A stretch of DNA of 64,000 bases from Saccharopolyspora spinosa NRRL 18395 (GCF_000194155.1 NZ_GL877881.1:41110-105109); one strand, 5' to 3'; positions 46,428 through 56,340 are shown, counted from the first letter of the stretch. The notes: a model not told the origin generated them from the sequence alone. A program made the numbers and translations.

Positions 46428-46627
46428 GGGGTCCTCGCTACGGCGTGGGTGTCGGGTGCTCGGGGATTGCATAGCGTACGAGTTTCGTCGCTCTGAGTAA
46501 ACGTCTGGCGTGCCAACAATGTGAGCGCCGCAAGTCGATCTTGATACGAACGGGTGGACCTGTCGGTGCGGCTGTTTCCAGCGTCGTGGTGCGAGAATCG
46601 GACGGCGGTAGATCAGGAGGTGCGACG

Positions 46628-47524
46628 ATGGCTGGGGACGAGGATCCGGGACCCGCGGGCGGCGACGCGGCCGGGCCGGACGGCAGTCCGACGGCCCGGC
46701 GCATCATCCTCGGCACGCAGCTGCGCCGGCTCAGGGAGGCCGCGGAGATCTTGCCCGCCGAGGCGGCCTACGCCATCCGCGGCTCGGAGTCCAAGATCAG
46801 CCGGATGGAGCTCGGCAAGGTTGGCTTCAAGGAGCGCGACGTCGCGGACCTGCTCACGATGTACGGCGTGACGGACGCGGCCGAGCGGGCCCGTTTCCTC
46901 CAGCTGGTCTCCGAATCCAAGCAGCCCGGCTGGTGGAACCGGTACGCGGACGCGATGCCGCACTGGTTCCAGGACTACATCGGACTCGAAGGCGTGGCCG
47001 CCCGGATCCAGACCTACGAGCTGCAGTTCGTACCGGGCCTGCTGCAGACCACGGACTACGCGTTGGCCATCGCCAGTTCGGGGCACCCGAAGCTGGCCGA
47101 CGACGAGACCCGGCACCGGGTCTCGCTGCGCATGAAGCGGCAGAAGCTGCTCGCGCGGCTGGACGCGCCCAGGCTGTGGGCGGTCATCGACGAGTCCGTG
47201 CTGCACCGGCCGATCGGCGGTGCCGCCGTGCTCCGCACGCAGATCGACCACTTGCTGGAGATGACCAAGCTGCCGAACATCGCGCTGCAGGTGGTGCCGT
47301 TCGCGCTCAGCGGGTACGCGGCGGAGGGTTCGTTCACCATGCTCCGCTTCGCCGAACCCGAATTGCCGGACGTGGTGTACCTGGAGCATCTGAGCGGGGC
47401 GCTGTACCTGGACAAGCCGGAAGAGATCGAGCGATACGGCCGTACCCTCGATCGGCTGACGGTGGATGCCAGGACTCCCGAGCAGACCCGCCAGTTGCTG
47501 CTGAAATCCCGCGCAGCGATCTGA
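46628..47524 (+). CDS. XRE-type HTH regulator with DUF5753 (WhiJ-like)
   Basis: 298 residues. N-terminal helix-turn-helix (RIILGTQLRRLREAAEILPA, then EAAYAIRGSESKISRMELGK) and a C-terminal DUF5753 domain with IQTYELQFVPGLLQTTDYAL and LPNIALQVVPFALSGYAAEG. These regulators pair with small DUF397 proteins, as in the WhiJ/AbaA developmental systems of Streptomyces. The next gene is DUF397, 110 bases downstream. ATG 46628 follows AGGAGGTGCGACG. Confidence 0.93.
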   Translation: MAGDEDPGPAGGDAAGPDGSPTARRIILGTQLRRLREAAEILPAEAAYAIRGSESKISRMELGKVGFKERDVADLLTMYGVTDAAERARFLQLVSESKQPGWWNRYADAMPHWFQDYIGLEGVAARIQTYELQFVPGLLQTTDYALAIASSGHPKLADDETRHRVSLRMKRQKLLARLDAPRLWAVIDESVLHRPIGGAAVLRTQIDHLLEMTKLPNIALQVVPFALSGYAAEGSFTMLRFAEPELPDVVYLEHLSGALYLDKPEEIERYGRTLDRLTVDARTPEQTRQLLLKSRAAI

Positions 47525-47634
47525 ATCTAGATCATTCGTGCTACACACAGTGATCGTTCGTGTGCGCAGCGCTGTGGTACCTTCCTCCGCAATGGCGTAT
47601 GCAATTGCATGTGCAGTCGACCGAGGGAGATCTG

Positions 47635-47868
47635 ATGAGTGATCAGTTCGAGGTCCCGGTCGCCGCGCTGGGCGCCGTGACCTGGCGAAAGTCGCGCCAC
47701 AGCGGAAAATGGGGCAACTGCGTCGAGATCGCGACCCTGGCCGACGGAACCATCGCGCTGCGCCAATCGCGCCAATCGCGCGGAACCGCGCTGATCTACA
47801 CCCGAGCCGAGTTGGCCGCGTTCCTGCGCGGCGTCAAGGACGGTGAGTTCGATGACCTCGCCAGCTGA
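47635..47868 (+). CDS. DUF397 domain protein
   Basis: A 77-residue DUF397 protein: VTWRKSRHSGKWGNCVEIAT then LIYTRAELAAFLRGVKDGEF. It is the usual partner of DUF5753 HTH regulators, likely modulating their DNA binding. A small internal duplication (RQSRQSR) is visible. ATG 47635 after GGGAGATCTG. The last codons overlap the next gene. Confidence 0.92.
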   Translation: MSDQFEVPVAALGAVTWRKSRHSGKWGNCVEIATLADGTIALRQSRQSRGTALIYTRAELAAFLRGVKDGEFDDLAS

Positions 47869-48163
47869 GGACCACTACGACTCCTGCGCCCGCCTGCGCG
47901 CACTGGTGGCCCGGGGATTCCGGTTGATGCCGCCGGTACGGGACACCGACGGCGAGCTGATGGCATTGGTCTACGTGCGACCGCACGGCGACATCGTCGA
48001 CGTGGTCGAGCTCCGCGGCGAGGACGACGTGTGCGCCGCGCGAGTCTCCCGCGACCAGCACCTCCGGGACCACGACGTGTACTGGCGCACGACCGGGTCG
48101 GCGTGCGATGTCCTGGACCAGGTCCTCGCCCTCCCGGAACGACTGATCACGGTCCGAGCCTGA
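47852..48163 (+). CDS. Hypothetical protein coupled to DUF397
   Basis: 103 residues starting at ATG 47852 inside the DUF397 gene (17-base overlap), so translationally coupled. Sequence such as RLRALVARGFRLMPPVRDTD and VYVRPHGDIVDVVELRGEDD suggests a small alpha/beta fold; no motif identifies it. Similar short genes often follow DUF397 in actinomycetes, so a role in the same regulatory unit is inferred. Confidence 0.7.
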   Translation: MTSPAEDHYDSCARLRALVARGFRLMPPVRDTDGELMALVYVRPHGDIVDVVELRGEDDVCAARVSRDQHLRDHDVYWRTTGSACDVLDQVLALPERLITVRA

Positions 48164-48171
48164 CGCTGCCG

Positions 48172-51100
48172 TCAGCCGCCCATCTCGGCCAGGAGTTGCG
48201 TTGCCTGGTGAGCGAAGGACGGGTCTTCGGTGCGCGCCGCCCGGTCGAGGAGTTCGCGCGCCTGCTGGACTTCGCCGCGCCGGTAGCGGATCTCGCCGAC
48301 CCGGAAGGCCGCCTCGGCGACGAGTTCCGCGTCCTCGGTGTTCGCCAGCGTGTACTCGTAGTGCTGGACGGCCTCGGCGTATTCCTCGCGCCAGTAATGC
48401 ATTTCCGCGAGGTGAGCGGCGGCGAGCGCGGCCTTCGGGTGCCCGAGGTCGATCAGCGCCAGGAACCACGGCTTCGCGTCGTCGAGGCTGCGGCGGTGCT
48501 TGGCGATCAATCCGAGGTTCATCGCGGCCTTCGCGGACAACTCCTGATCGTCGGAGTCCCACGCCCGCAAGCTCCACTCGCGGGCTTCCGCCTCGTCCTC
48601 GGCGTGGTAGGCCATCGACGCCAGCTCCAGCAGCGCCTCCCCCGCGTACCGGTCTTCCGGGGCGGATTCGATCAGCCGCAGGTAGGTCTGCCGGGCCTGG
48701 TCGAGATCGCCGTCGTTGCGCAGGGATTGCGCCAGCGCGTAGGTGGCCATCGGCGAGAAGCGGTCGTCGTCGCTGCCCGCCGCTTCGCGGAACGCCTCGA
48801 TCGCCCCGGCGGTGTCGCCCTCGTCGCGGCGCTTGAGCCCGAGCATCGCCTTCATCGCGGGGGTCAGGACGCCGTCCGGGGTCTGCATGAGTTCCTCGGC
48901 GGCGGCCGGGTCGTCGTCCTCCAGCAGCTGGACCAGGCGGTATTTCGCGACCTCGGCACGGTATTCGTCGCCGGTGGCCAGCACCCGCTCGTAGGCCTGC
49001 CGCGCGCCGGTCAGCTCGCCGCGTTTGTGCAGCACCTCGCCCAGCGCCAGCACCGATTCCGGCGCGGGCTCCGGGGCACCGATCTCCACCGCGCACCGCA
49101 GGTAGATCAGCGCGGCGTCGTTGTCCTCGGCCGCGATGAACTCGGTGGCGGCCTCGTAGGCCCACTCCGCGACGTGGACTTCCGGGACCACTTCGGCCAG
49201 TCTGCGCAGGGTATTCGCGGCACCGAGGTGGTCGCCGGCGGTGCGCTGCCCGTCGAGCACGACCCGCACGTTGTTCAGCGCGTCTTCGCCCAGGTCGTCG
49301 TCCGAGGCGTAGGACGCGGTCTTCACGAAAGCCGCTACTGCACCGGCCAGATCGTTCTCCTCGTACCGGATCAGGCCGAGCCCAAACTCGCCGCGCGCCG
49401 CGATGCCGGGCTCGTCGCACCGGCTGACCCGTTCGAACTCGATCCGCGCCGTGTCCCGATCGCCCTGCGCCAGCAGCTGTTCGCCGAGCCGTCCCCGCGC
49501 GGCATCGGAATGCCCTGGCACCCCGAGTTCCGCGGCCTGGCCGAACCAGTGGATGGCCTCGGCCGGGTCGTCGGCGCGTTCCCCGAGCAGTCTCATCCCG
49601 GTGATCGCCGTGCTCGGATCGGTCGATTTCGTCGACCGGCGCAGCAGTTCCAGCGCCTCGTCGGCGGTCTCGCCGATCTGCAAGATGCGGTGGTGCAGTG
49701 CGGCGCCGAACTGCTCGGGCGATTCGGCGGATTCCTCGGCCCGGTCCCAGATCACCTGCGCCTCCACCACGTCGCCGGCGACGTGGTGGAGCTGCCCGAG
49801 CAGCAGGCCCGCGTCCACGGCAGCGACGCCGGAACCTGCGGAGATGGCTTGCCGGCAAGCGGATTTCGCGCCCTCCCGTTCGTTGAGCCGGGACAGCAGT
49901 TGGGCCAGCAGCACGCTTGCCAGCGCGTTGGTCTCCGGCTCGTCCGCGGAGCTCGCGCGGCGGTACCAGGCCAACGCCAGCGCGTTCTCCCGCTGCCGCT
50001 CGGCGAGTTCCCCGAGCGCGATCTGGGCCTGCGGGACCAGCGCCGGATGCCCGTGGTCGGCGACCATCCGGAAGTACTCCCGGGCCTCCGAGGCGTCGTC
50101 CTCGATCGCCCGGCCGAAGACGAGCCCGAGCTCGGAGCAGACCTGCAGGTCATCTCCGGAAGCCCCGCCCAGGATCGGTGCCGCAGCCGCCGGTCCGGTC
50201 CACGCCGCGCACCAGAAGTCGGTGACGCGGGCCGAGCCGTAGTGCTCGCCGATCGCCGCCCGAGCGCCTTCGGTGTCGCCTTCCCGCATCAAGCGGAATC
50301 CCCGTTGCTCGGCGGTTTCGGCGCCCATCTGCTGGTACACGTACGGCGTGACGTCCGGTTCGTCGAACTCCAGTGCCCGCTCGTAGGCCGCTCGCGCCGC
50401 CGCCTCGTCCCCGGTGGCGCGCAGCATGTTGCCCAGTTCCAACGCGGCGGTGGCCTGCACACCTGGCACACCTGAGGCGATCACGCGCTCGAACGCGCGC
50501 CGCGCGGCCTCGGTTTCGCCTTGCTTGGCGAGCAGAATCGCGATGTTGGCGGTGGCGTGGGTGCTCTCGATCCGACCCCCGACCGACTCCGCGCGGCCGA
50601 ACGCTTCGACGGCACCGCCGACGTCACCCAGCTCCGCGCGAAGGTTGCCCAGCTTGAGTGCGGCGTCGGCGGCATTGCCGGTTTCTCCCCCGGCCACCTC
50701 GCCCAGCAGCGCCTCGGCCCGGTCCAGCTCTCCCCTGCCCTGCAACAGATCCGCGAGGCTGCGCTTCGCCACTGCCGCTTCGTCAGTGTCGCTACTCAGC
50801 GCCGCGTGCTCCCACGCTTCCGCAGCTGCGTCGGTGTCGCCGCTTTCGCTGCGCAGTGCCCCGAGGAAGAGCCAGCCCTGCTGCACGCGCTCCGGATGCC
50901 CGGCCTCTACGACCAGCTGCAACGCCCACTCGGTGATCTCGACCGCGCCGCGGCTCTGGTACCGGTGCGCCAGGTTGAGGCAGAGCTGCGTGGCCGTGTA
51001 GTGCGGTTTTTCGTCCTCTGCCAGCGCGAGGAAACCGGCCCGCGCCTGCTCCAGTTCCTGCCTGATGGCGTGCATGGCGAAGGCCGCGACTGGCGCGGCG

Positions 51101-53187
51101 GCGGAGGTGGTGTTGGCGGCCTGGGTGAACAGCGCCAGCGCCGCCTCCAGTTCGTCGGCCTCGACGAGTTCCTCGCCAAGCAGGAACGCCGCGCGCGGCC
51201 CGAACTCGGGGTGGCCGCTCGCGGCGGTCCGGCGGTAGAGGTCCAGCAGCTCGTCGTGCCGGCCCCAGGTGCGGTACATCAGCGCGAGCTTGCCGAACAC
51301 GTCGCCGAGCACGGTGCGGTGCCCGGTCGCCGCGGCGGACTCGTACGCCGCGATGGCGCCTTCGAAATCTCCCTGGTCCAGCAGCAGGTCGCCGAGTTGG
51401 GCCGCCGCCCAGGGCCGCAGTGCGGGGTGTCCCTCTCCGGTGACCCGCTGGAGCAGCCCTAGCCCGTCCTCGTGCCGCTGCTCCCGGACCAGCCATCCGG
51501 CCAGCAGGTGCCCCGCCTTCGTCCAGACCAGCCGGTTCGGCGATTCGACCAGCCTGGTCAGCACTTCCACCGCGGTCGGCACGTCGGTGGTCATCAGGTG
51601 CTCGGCCTTGACCACCGACGCCAGGTCGCGGACCTCCGGCGGAGCGCCGGTGATGAGCTCGTCGAGCATGGTCTCGTCGTTGTTCTCCAACCGGAACAGC
51701 GCTTGCAGCACAGGCCGCGCGGCGGGTTCGTCGAGCAGCGCGTGGCGGAACGCGCCGTCCTGCGCCAGCGAACCCTCGTCGGACATCGCAACCCACCGCA
51801 GCGCCTGCCGGGCCCGGTCGAGGTCGCCGACGGTCGCCTCCACCAGACCGAGCGAGTTGGCCGCCATCACGGACCAGATTCGCACGTCCATCTCGATGAC
51901 CTGCTGGTACGCGGCTCGTGCGGTGTCGATGTCGCCGACCACGGCTGCCTCGCGGGCACGCCGCGCCAGTTGCATAGCGTCGTCGCTGGCCGGGTCCTGC
52001 TGCGCGTCGACGACGTCCATCATGGACAGTGCCAGCTCGGCTTGGTGCGCGACGTGCGGATCTTCGGCGTCGGTGGCCTTCCGGAACGCCTCGGCGGCGG
52101 CCACCTGGTCGCCGTGCTCGTAAAGCAGCACGCCCATGTTGTAGGCGGCCATCGGCGCTTTCTCGGCGTGCCCGGAATCGGCCACCTTGCCGAAGGTCTC
52201 GACGGCTCCGGCGATGTCGTCCTCCTCGCGCTGCAACTCGGCAAGCGCGCCGAGCGCCTCGATCGAGTAGCCCGGGTGGCGGGTGTTGATCACCCGCTGG
52301 TAGGTGTCCCGGGCCTGGTCCGCCCGGCCGAGTTCGCGCAGCTGCATCCCCAGGTGGATCAGCGCATGCAGCCGGACCTCCGGGCGCGGATCGTCGACGG
52401 CGCGGTGGAACGCGTCGGCCGCGCCGAGCGGATCGCCGAGGTCTTCCAGCACGCCGCCGAGCAGCACGTAACCCCAGCCGAGATGTTCGGGGTGGCGGTA
52501 GGCGATGATCCGCTCGGCCATCTGCCGCGCCTTCGCGGAATCGTCGACGTGCAGCGTGTAGAGCTTCGCCGCGCCCAGCGATCCGTAGTTCGGGTGGCCG
52601 CTGTCCAGCAGCCGCAGCAGGATCGGCTCCGCGTCGCGGTCCCTGCCCTGGTCCAGCAGCCGGCACGCCTGCTCGTAGGCGACCTGGAGGTACTGCTCGG
52701 CGGACCGCTCGCCCGGGCCCGGCAGGTCCAGGTCCCTGGCGAGCTCGGCCACGGCGGGGTCGTTGCAGTTCAGGGCCCGGTCGCGGGCCTCGCGTGCACC
52801 CGCTGCGTCGCCGAGCATGTGCAGCACCTGCGCCAGCAACGCGTCGGCACGCCCGGCCGTGTCCGGGTCGGCGCCATCGGCGGCGAAACGCAGCACCGCT
52901 TGGGCGGCGGTCAGGTCGTCGGCGTCGAACAGCAGCGGGCCCAGCGAAATCGCGGCCAGCTGGGCGTAGATCGGGTGCCCGGAATCGATCGCCCGCTGGT
53001 ACATCGCGCGGGCCCCGGCGGCGTCGTCGCGCTCGTCCAGCAGCGCGCCGAGCAGACAGGTCGCGTGCACGGCGCTGTCGAAGTCGCCGTCGGCGAGCAC
53101 GGTGCGCAACTCCCGCTCGGCGGCGGCATGATCACCATTGATCCACAGCTGCCGGGCCTGGGTGACCCGCTGTTCCCAGAGTGACAT
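48172..53187 (-). CDS. Giant tetratricopeptide-repeat protein (1671 residues)
   Basis: A single 5-kb frame encoding almost nothing but TPR/Sel1-like helical repeats of about 34-40 residues. Recurrent units resemble SGHPEFGPRAAFLLGEELVE and SGHPNYGSLGAAKLYTLHVD: a HP/DP turn, A-x-x-x-LG-x-LL, then GD-x-x-GA-x-x-AF/Y. I estimate about 40 repeats. There is no signal peptide, membrane segment, kinase, ATPase or HTH domain. It starts MSLWEQRVTQARQLWINGDH at ATG 53187 and ends in TQLLAEMGG, nine bases from the convergent 47852 gene. It should act as a large cytoplasmic superhelical scaffold; the partner is unknown. Confidence 0.92.
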   Translation of the reverse strand: MSLWEQRVTQARQLWINGDHAAAERELRTVLADGDFDSAVHATCLLGALLDERDDAAGARAMYQRAIDSGHPIYAQLAAISLGPLLFDADDLTAAQAVLRFAADGADPDTAGRADALLAQVLHMLGDAAGAREARDRALNCNDPAVAELARDLDLPGPGERSAEQYLQVAYEQACRLLDQGRDRDAEPILLRLLDSGHPNYGSLGAAKLYTLHVDDSAKARQMAERIIAYRHPEHLGWGYVLLGGVLEDLGDPLGAADAFHRAVDDPRPEVRLHALIHLGMQLRELGRADQARDTYQRVINTRHPGYSIEALGALAELQREEDDIAGAVETFGKVADSGHAEKAPMAAYNMGVLLYEHGDQVAAAEAFRKATDAEDPHVAHQAELALSMMDVVDAQQDPASDDAMQLARRAREAAVVGDIDTARAAYQQVIEMDVRIWSVMAANSLGLVEATVGDLDRARQALRWVAMSDEGSLAQDGAFRHALLDEPAARPVLQALFRLENNDETMLDELITGAPPEVRDLASVVKAEHLMTTDVPTAVEVLTRLVESPNRLVWTKAGHLLAGWLVREQRHEDGLGLLQRVTGEGHPALRPWAAAQLGDLLLDQGDFEGAIAAYESAAATGHRTVLGDVFGKLALMYRTWGRHDELLDLYRRTAASGHPEFGPRAAFLLGEELVEADELEAALALFTQAANTTSAAAPVAAFAMHAIRQELEQARAGFLALAEDEKPHYTATQLCLNLAHRYQSRGAVEITEWALQLVVEAGHPERVQQGWLFLGALRSESGDTDAAAEAWEHAALSSDTDEAAVAKRSLADLLQGRGELDRAEALLGEVAGGETGNAADAALKLGNLRAELGDVGGAVEAFGRAESVGGRIESTHATANIAILLAKQGETEAARRAFERVIASGVPGVQATAALELGNMLRATGDEAAARAAYERALEFDEPDVTPYVYQQMGAETAEQRGFRLMREGDTEGARAAIGEHYGSARVTDFWCAAWTGPAAAAPILGGASGDDLQVCSELGLVFGRAIEDDASEAREYFRMVADHGHPALVPQAQIALGELAERQRENALALAWYRRASSADEPETNALASVLLAQLLSRLNEREGAKSACRQAISAGSGVAAVDAGLLLGQLHHVAGDVVEAQVIWDRAEESAESPEQFGAALHHRILQIGETADEALELLRRSTKSTDPSTAITGMRLLGERADDPAEAIHWFGQAAELGVPGHSDAARGRLGEQLLAQGDRDTARIEFERVSRCDEPGIAARGEFGLGLIRYEENDLAGAVAAFVKTASYASDDDLGEDALNNVRVVLDGQRTAGDHLGAANTLRRLAEVVPEVHVAEWAYEAATEFIAAEDNDAALIYLRCAVEIGAPEPAPESVLALGEVLHKRGELTGARQAYERVLATGDEYRAEVAKYRLVQLLEDDDPAAAEELMQTPDGVLTPAMKAMLGLKRRDEGDTAGAIEAFREAAGSDDDRFSPMATYALAQSLRNDGDLDQARQTYLRLIESAPEDRYAGEALLELASMAYHAEDEAEAREWSLRAWDSDDQELSAKAAMNLGLIAKHRRSLDDAKPWFLALIDLGHPKAALAAAHLAEMHYWREEYAEAVQHYEYTLANTEDAELVAEAAFRVGEIRYRRGEVQQARELLDRAARTEDPSFAHQATQLLAEMGG

Positions 53188-53384
53188 GCCGCGCCTCCGA
53201 TCAGGTGATCATCGATCGCGGCGAGGATATCGGTCCGCGACTCACAGTTCCGGTGAATCCCCTGTATCGGAGGCACAACGAAGATCACCCGTCCCGGCGG
53301 CAACTCGCGGAGCGGGTCGCACGTCCTACTTGACTGGCCCCCGGGCTCGGGAGTCCGAAGTGGACGCCCCTTCCGGCGCACAGA

Positions 53385-54260
53385 ATCGGGTAGGGGCCAG
53401 GGTTGCCCTGGCCCCTCCCACACCACCGGACATGCGGGCCCGCATCCGGCGGTTCGTCAAGCCGTTGTTCTGTGGCGGTGCCAGCGCCAGGACAGGCTGT
53501 GCAGGCCGAGTTGTGTCCAGTAGGCGTTGGGCAGGGCCCGAGTCAGGACGGGTGAGCCCGCGATCCGCCAGTAACCTTTGCTCGATCCCGCCCACTCGCG
53601 GACGGATCGCCCGGGTATCCCGAGTACACGCAGGTGATGGCGTTTGGTCGCGGTCCTCTTCGATTCCTTCCAACGGACCTGCCGCAACCGACGGCGTAGC
53701 CACTCGTCCAGACCTTTGAGCCCCTTCGGGGTGTCAGCGATCCGGAAGTAGGCCATCCACCCGCCGGTGAACCTGTTCAGTGTGTCGATGCGACGGCACA
53801 TGGACACACCCCAGGACCGCCGGGTGATCTCCCGCTGGTTCTTCCGTCCTCACTTCACGTTCAGTCCTTCCCAGCCCACAACCCTTGATCCCTGGCTGGT
53901 ACTACGACCTCTGCTGACTTCTGCCCGGTCGGTCACACCCTCACGGACCTGACCGTCGGCGCGGCGACCACCGTCAAGCACAACCGACACCCGGACAGAC
54001 CTCCCCGGTTAAGGACAGCCACTTCCCCCTACTCCCGCTGCGTCTACGCACCGACCGTCTTGGCAGTGAGGGGCTTTACCTTCCATTGCAGGCTCACCCC
54101 AGCCAGCACTCCTCATACGCAGTTCGTGTTCCTCGGCGCAGCGATTCGCCTCGGGCTTCCTTCAGACCCACCTCACGATGACGCCCTTGCCCTCGGCTCG
54201 CGGTTAGCACCACCTCTTCCCGCAGGGGACTCACACCCCCAAGCAACTGCCCATGCCGAG
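53385..54260 (-). mobile_element. Group II intron relic with most of its RT gene deleted
   Basis: Read on the minus strand. The 5' part contains GTGTGAGTCCCCTGCGGGAA, then GCCGAGGGCAAGGGCGTCAT and GAGGAACACGAACTGCGTAT, conserved domain I pieces of bacterial group II introns. The domain IV region (AACCGGGGAGGTCTG) follows, then a fused fragment of the intron reverse transcriptase, then a domain V-like hairpin (GCCGGATGCGGGCCCGCATG) and a domain VI-like stem (GGGGCCAGGG/CCCTGGCCCC) near 53390-53440. The ribozyme ends look recognisable, but the boundaries are approximate. No mobility is expected. Confidence 0.8.
53457..53850 (-). pseudogene. ltrA: Group II intron reverse transcriptase/maturase, C-terminal fragment
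   Basis: Reads NQREITRRSWGVSMCRRIDT, LNRFTGGWMAYFRIADTPKG, then LDEWLRRRLRQVRWKESKRT and KGYWRIAGSPVLTRALPNAY. That is the maturase (X) thumb domain of LtrA-type proteins. The fingers and palm with the YADD motif, about 300 residues, are missing; the fragment joins intron domain IV sequence directly. Confidence 0.85.
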
Positions 54261-54268
54261 CGAACAAT

Positions 54269-54307
54269 GGGAGCGGGCCGCCCGCGATCTGCGGACGGCC
54301 CGCTCCC
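54269..54307 (-). terminator. Hairpin terminator after the GH25 gene
   Basis: Perfect 12-bp arms GGGAGCGGGCCG (54269-54280) and CGGCCCGCTCCC (54296-54307), starting 27 bases beyond the lysozyme stop at 54334. Confidence 0.85.
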
Positions 54308-54333
54308 GTCGAAATTCCGGCACGAACCGGAAG

Positions 54334-55548
54334 TCAGCTGGCGAGCTGCTTGAGCCGCTCGAAGCCTTCCTGGTACTGGTTCAGGTCGGTGTTGCCGCCG
54401 ATGCCAGCGACACTGCCCTGGTCGGTGTACTGCCAGAAGTCCCAGTTGTTGAAGCCGTTGGGCACCGCCGGGCTGTCCACGCCGTAGGACGCCAGCCACA
54501 GCGCGTGGCCACCGAAGGTGTCGGTGCTGCCCATGCACTGCCGCCAGAACGACGGGTTGGCGTAGATGATCGGGTCCTTGCCCGTGCGCTCCTTGACCTT
54601 GTCGTTGAAGGTCTTGGTCCACAGGTGCATGTCGGCGACGGACAGGCCGTAGCAGCCGCCGCTGTTCGGGTCCACTTCCAGGTCCAGAACCGGGGGCAGG
54701 GTCTTGCCGTCGGCCTGGTAGTCGGCGATGTTCAGGAACCGCTCGGCCTGCTGCTCCGCGGAGGACGAGCCGGGCCGCGCGAAGTGGTAGGCACCCGCGA
54801 TCAGGCCGGCGTTCTTCGCGCCGTGGTACTGCTCGCTGTAGCGGGGGTTGCTGAAGCCGGTGCCGTCGGTGGCCAGCACGAAGGTGAACTTCTTGCCGTC
54901 GGCCGCGACCCGCCTCCAGTCGATGTCGCCGTTGTGGTTGGACACGTCGATGCCCTCGACCGGCGGGCCCAGCGGGGCCTGCAGAACGGGCTGCGCCTGG
55001 GGCGCGGGGGCCTCCTGCGGGATCGGCTGCTCGGCCTGTGCCGGGGTCTGCTGCGCCTGGATCGGGGCCTGCTGCTCCTGGATCTGGGCTTGCTGCGCCT
55101 GGATCGGGGCTTCCATCGCGGCGTCATCGACCTTGGTCTCGTCCGAGCCAGCCACGGCGCTGCCGATCATCAGGCCCACCACGCCAACGGCGGCGATGGC
55201 GGCACCCGCCTGCATGGACCGCGTGCGCGGAGCCCGCCGAACGGACTCGGGGAGCTTCTCCACGTGCGGCGCAACCCTCTCCCGGAGACGCCGCACCGCG
55301 GGTGCTTCCTGAATCCGCTGCAGCAGCGGTGCCAGCCACTGCAGGACGCGCTGGATCAGCGGCGCGAGCCACTCGCCTACGCGGTGCGCCGCCGGCCGCA
55401 CGCGATCCACTGCCGTGCGCAGGGCCTGGTCGGCACGCAGCGCAGCGGAACGCAACCCGCGGTCAGCCGCCTCGTTCGGGTACGAGGCGCGATCGTTGTT
55501 TTCGGGGGATCTTGTTTGGTCGGAGGATTCGGGGTTCACGAGCCCCAC
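54334..55548 (-). CDS. Membrane-anchored GH25 lysozyme (N-acetylmuramidase)
   Basis: 404 residues in three parts. Residues 1-110 are cytoplasmic, basic and helical (LAPLIQRVLQWLAPLLQRIQ). A membrane helix at about 113-134 (AGAAIAAVGVVGLMIGSAVA) gives type II topology. A Q/A/P-rich linker (about 145-195) has repeated IQAQQ/IQEQQAP units. The GH25 domain (about 198-402) has VEGIDVSNHNGDIDW with Asp201, GAYHFARPG, and PPVLDLEVD carrying the catalytic Asp/Glu pair. GH25 enzymes cleave the MurNAc-GlcNAc bond of peptidoglycan. The long cytoplasmic region is unusual. Probably a cell-wall remodelling enzyme. Confidence 0.92.
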   Translation of the reverse strand: MGLVNPESSDQTRSPENNDRASYPNEAADRGLRSAALRADQALRTAVDRVRPAAHRVGEWLAPLIQRVLQWLAPLLQRIQEAPAVRRLRERVAPHVEKLPESVRRAPRTRSMQAGAAIAAVGVVGLMIGSAVAGSDETKVDDAAMEAPIQAQQAQIQEQQAPIQAQQTPAQAEQPIPQEAPAPQAQPVLQAPLGPPVEGIDVSNHNGDIDWRRVAADGKKFTFVLATDGTGFSNPRYSEQYHGAKNAGLIAGAYHFARPGSSSAEQQAERFLNIADYQADGKTLPPVLDLEVDPNSGGCYGLSVADMHLWTKTFNDKVKERTGKDPIIYANPSFWRQCMGSTDTFGGHALWLASYGVDSPAVPNGFNNWDFWQYTDQGSVAGIGGNTDLNQYQEGFERLKQLAS

Positions 55549-55838
55549 ACTCCAGTACGGAGCGTGTACTTACATCCCGGTTTGTACGTACGCGGGTACC
55601 TGGATTAACCCCATCAAGCTACGTTGACCGCTTGATCCGTCACGATTAGTGACACCGAGTCGACTGGTGACAGCATCCTAGCGGCCCATGTCACAGGCCC
55701 CGCACCGCAGGTCCGCTTTATCCGCACAGAACAGCAAAACCGCAGGTCAGTGACCGTGAGCGCATTGACGCGCCACGGCAAAGCACCACGGCACCCAACG
55801 ATGCCCACTGCACTGACCAGGCAAAACGCCCATACCGG

Positions 55839-56340
55839 CTAGATCCGGTACAGGCTCCGGGACACGTAGCTGGACGCCCGCTTCGCCCGCAGCTCGCACA
55901 GCTCCGCCTTCAGCTCACTGGCCTCGACGACCTCCGGCGTCTCACCCGGCACCACCGCGAACAGGTCCACCACGTGCAACGCTTGCTGCACCTCTCCCCC
56001 GCGTCGCGCAGCTCGCGGGCCCTGGCAGCACCGCGGCGTTGTCCGTGATCGCCGCTGCCCGCGACGTCGGGGTGGGACGGGTGCAGCGTGGTCAGGTTGA
56101 AGTGCCACCAGCCGGTCCCGGACCGCGCGATGTCGCGGAGCACGGGCTCGCGGTGCTCGTACGTCTCGGCCATTCACCGCTGAGCCAGGCCCGCACGTTC
56201 CGGGGTTGCACCTGGCGCCCGATGCCAGCCAACTCGGCGGCCTGGGGAACCGCCAATCGACTCGCCTCCTGCCGGCGACGGCCTCCACAGCGAGGCCGCA
56301 CCGACCCACGGAGCAAAGCGCGCGGTTAACGTTTCGGCAA
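55839..56340 (-). pseudogene. Degraded coding sequence, family not recognised
   Basis: Minus-strand fragments in different frames have coding character: AVPQAAELAGIGRQVQPRNV then RAWLSGEW (about 56170-56270, HTH-like), MAETYEHREPVLRDIARSGT then GWWHFNLTTLHPSHPD (about 56085-56173) and LHVVDLFAVVPGETPEVVEA to the stop at 55839. I infer a single frameshifted gene with an N-terminal HTH-like segment. I cannot name it. Confidence 0.4.
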
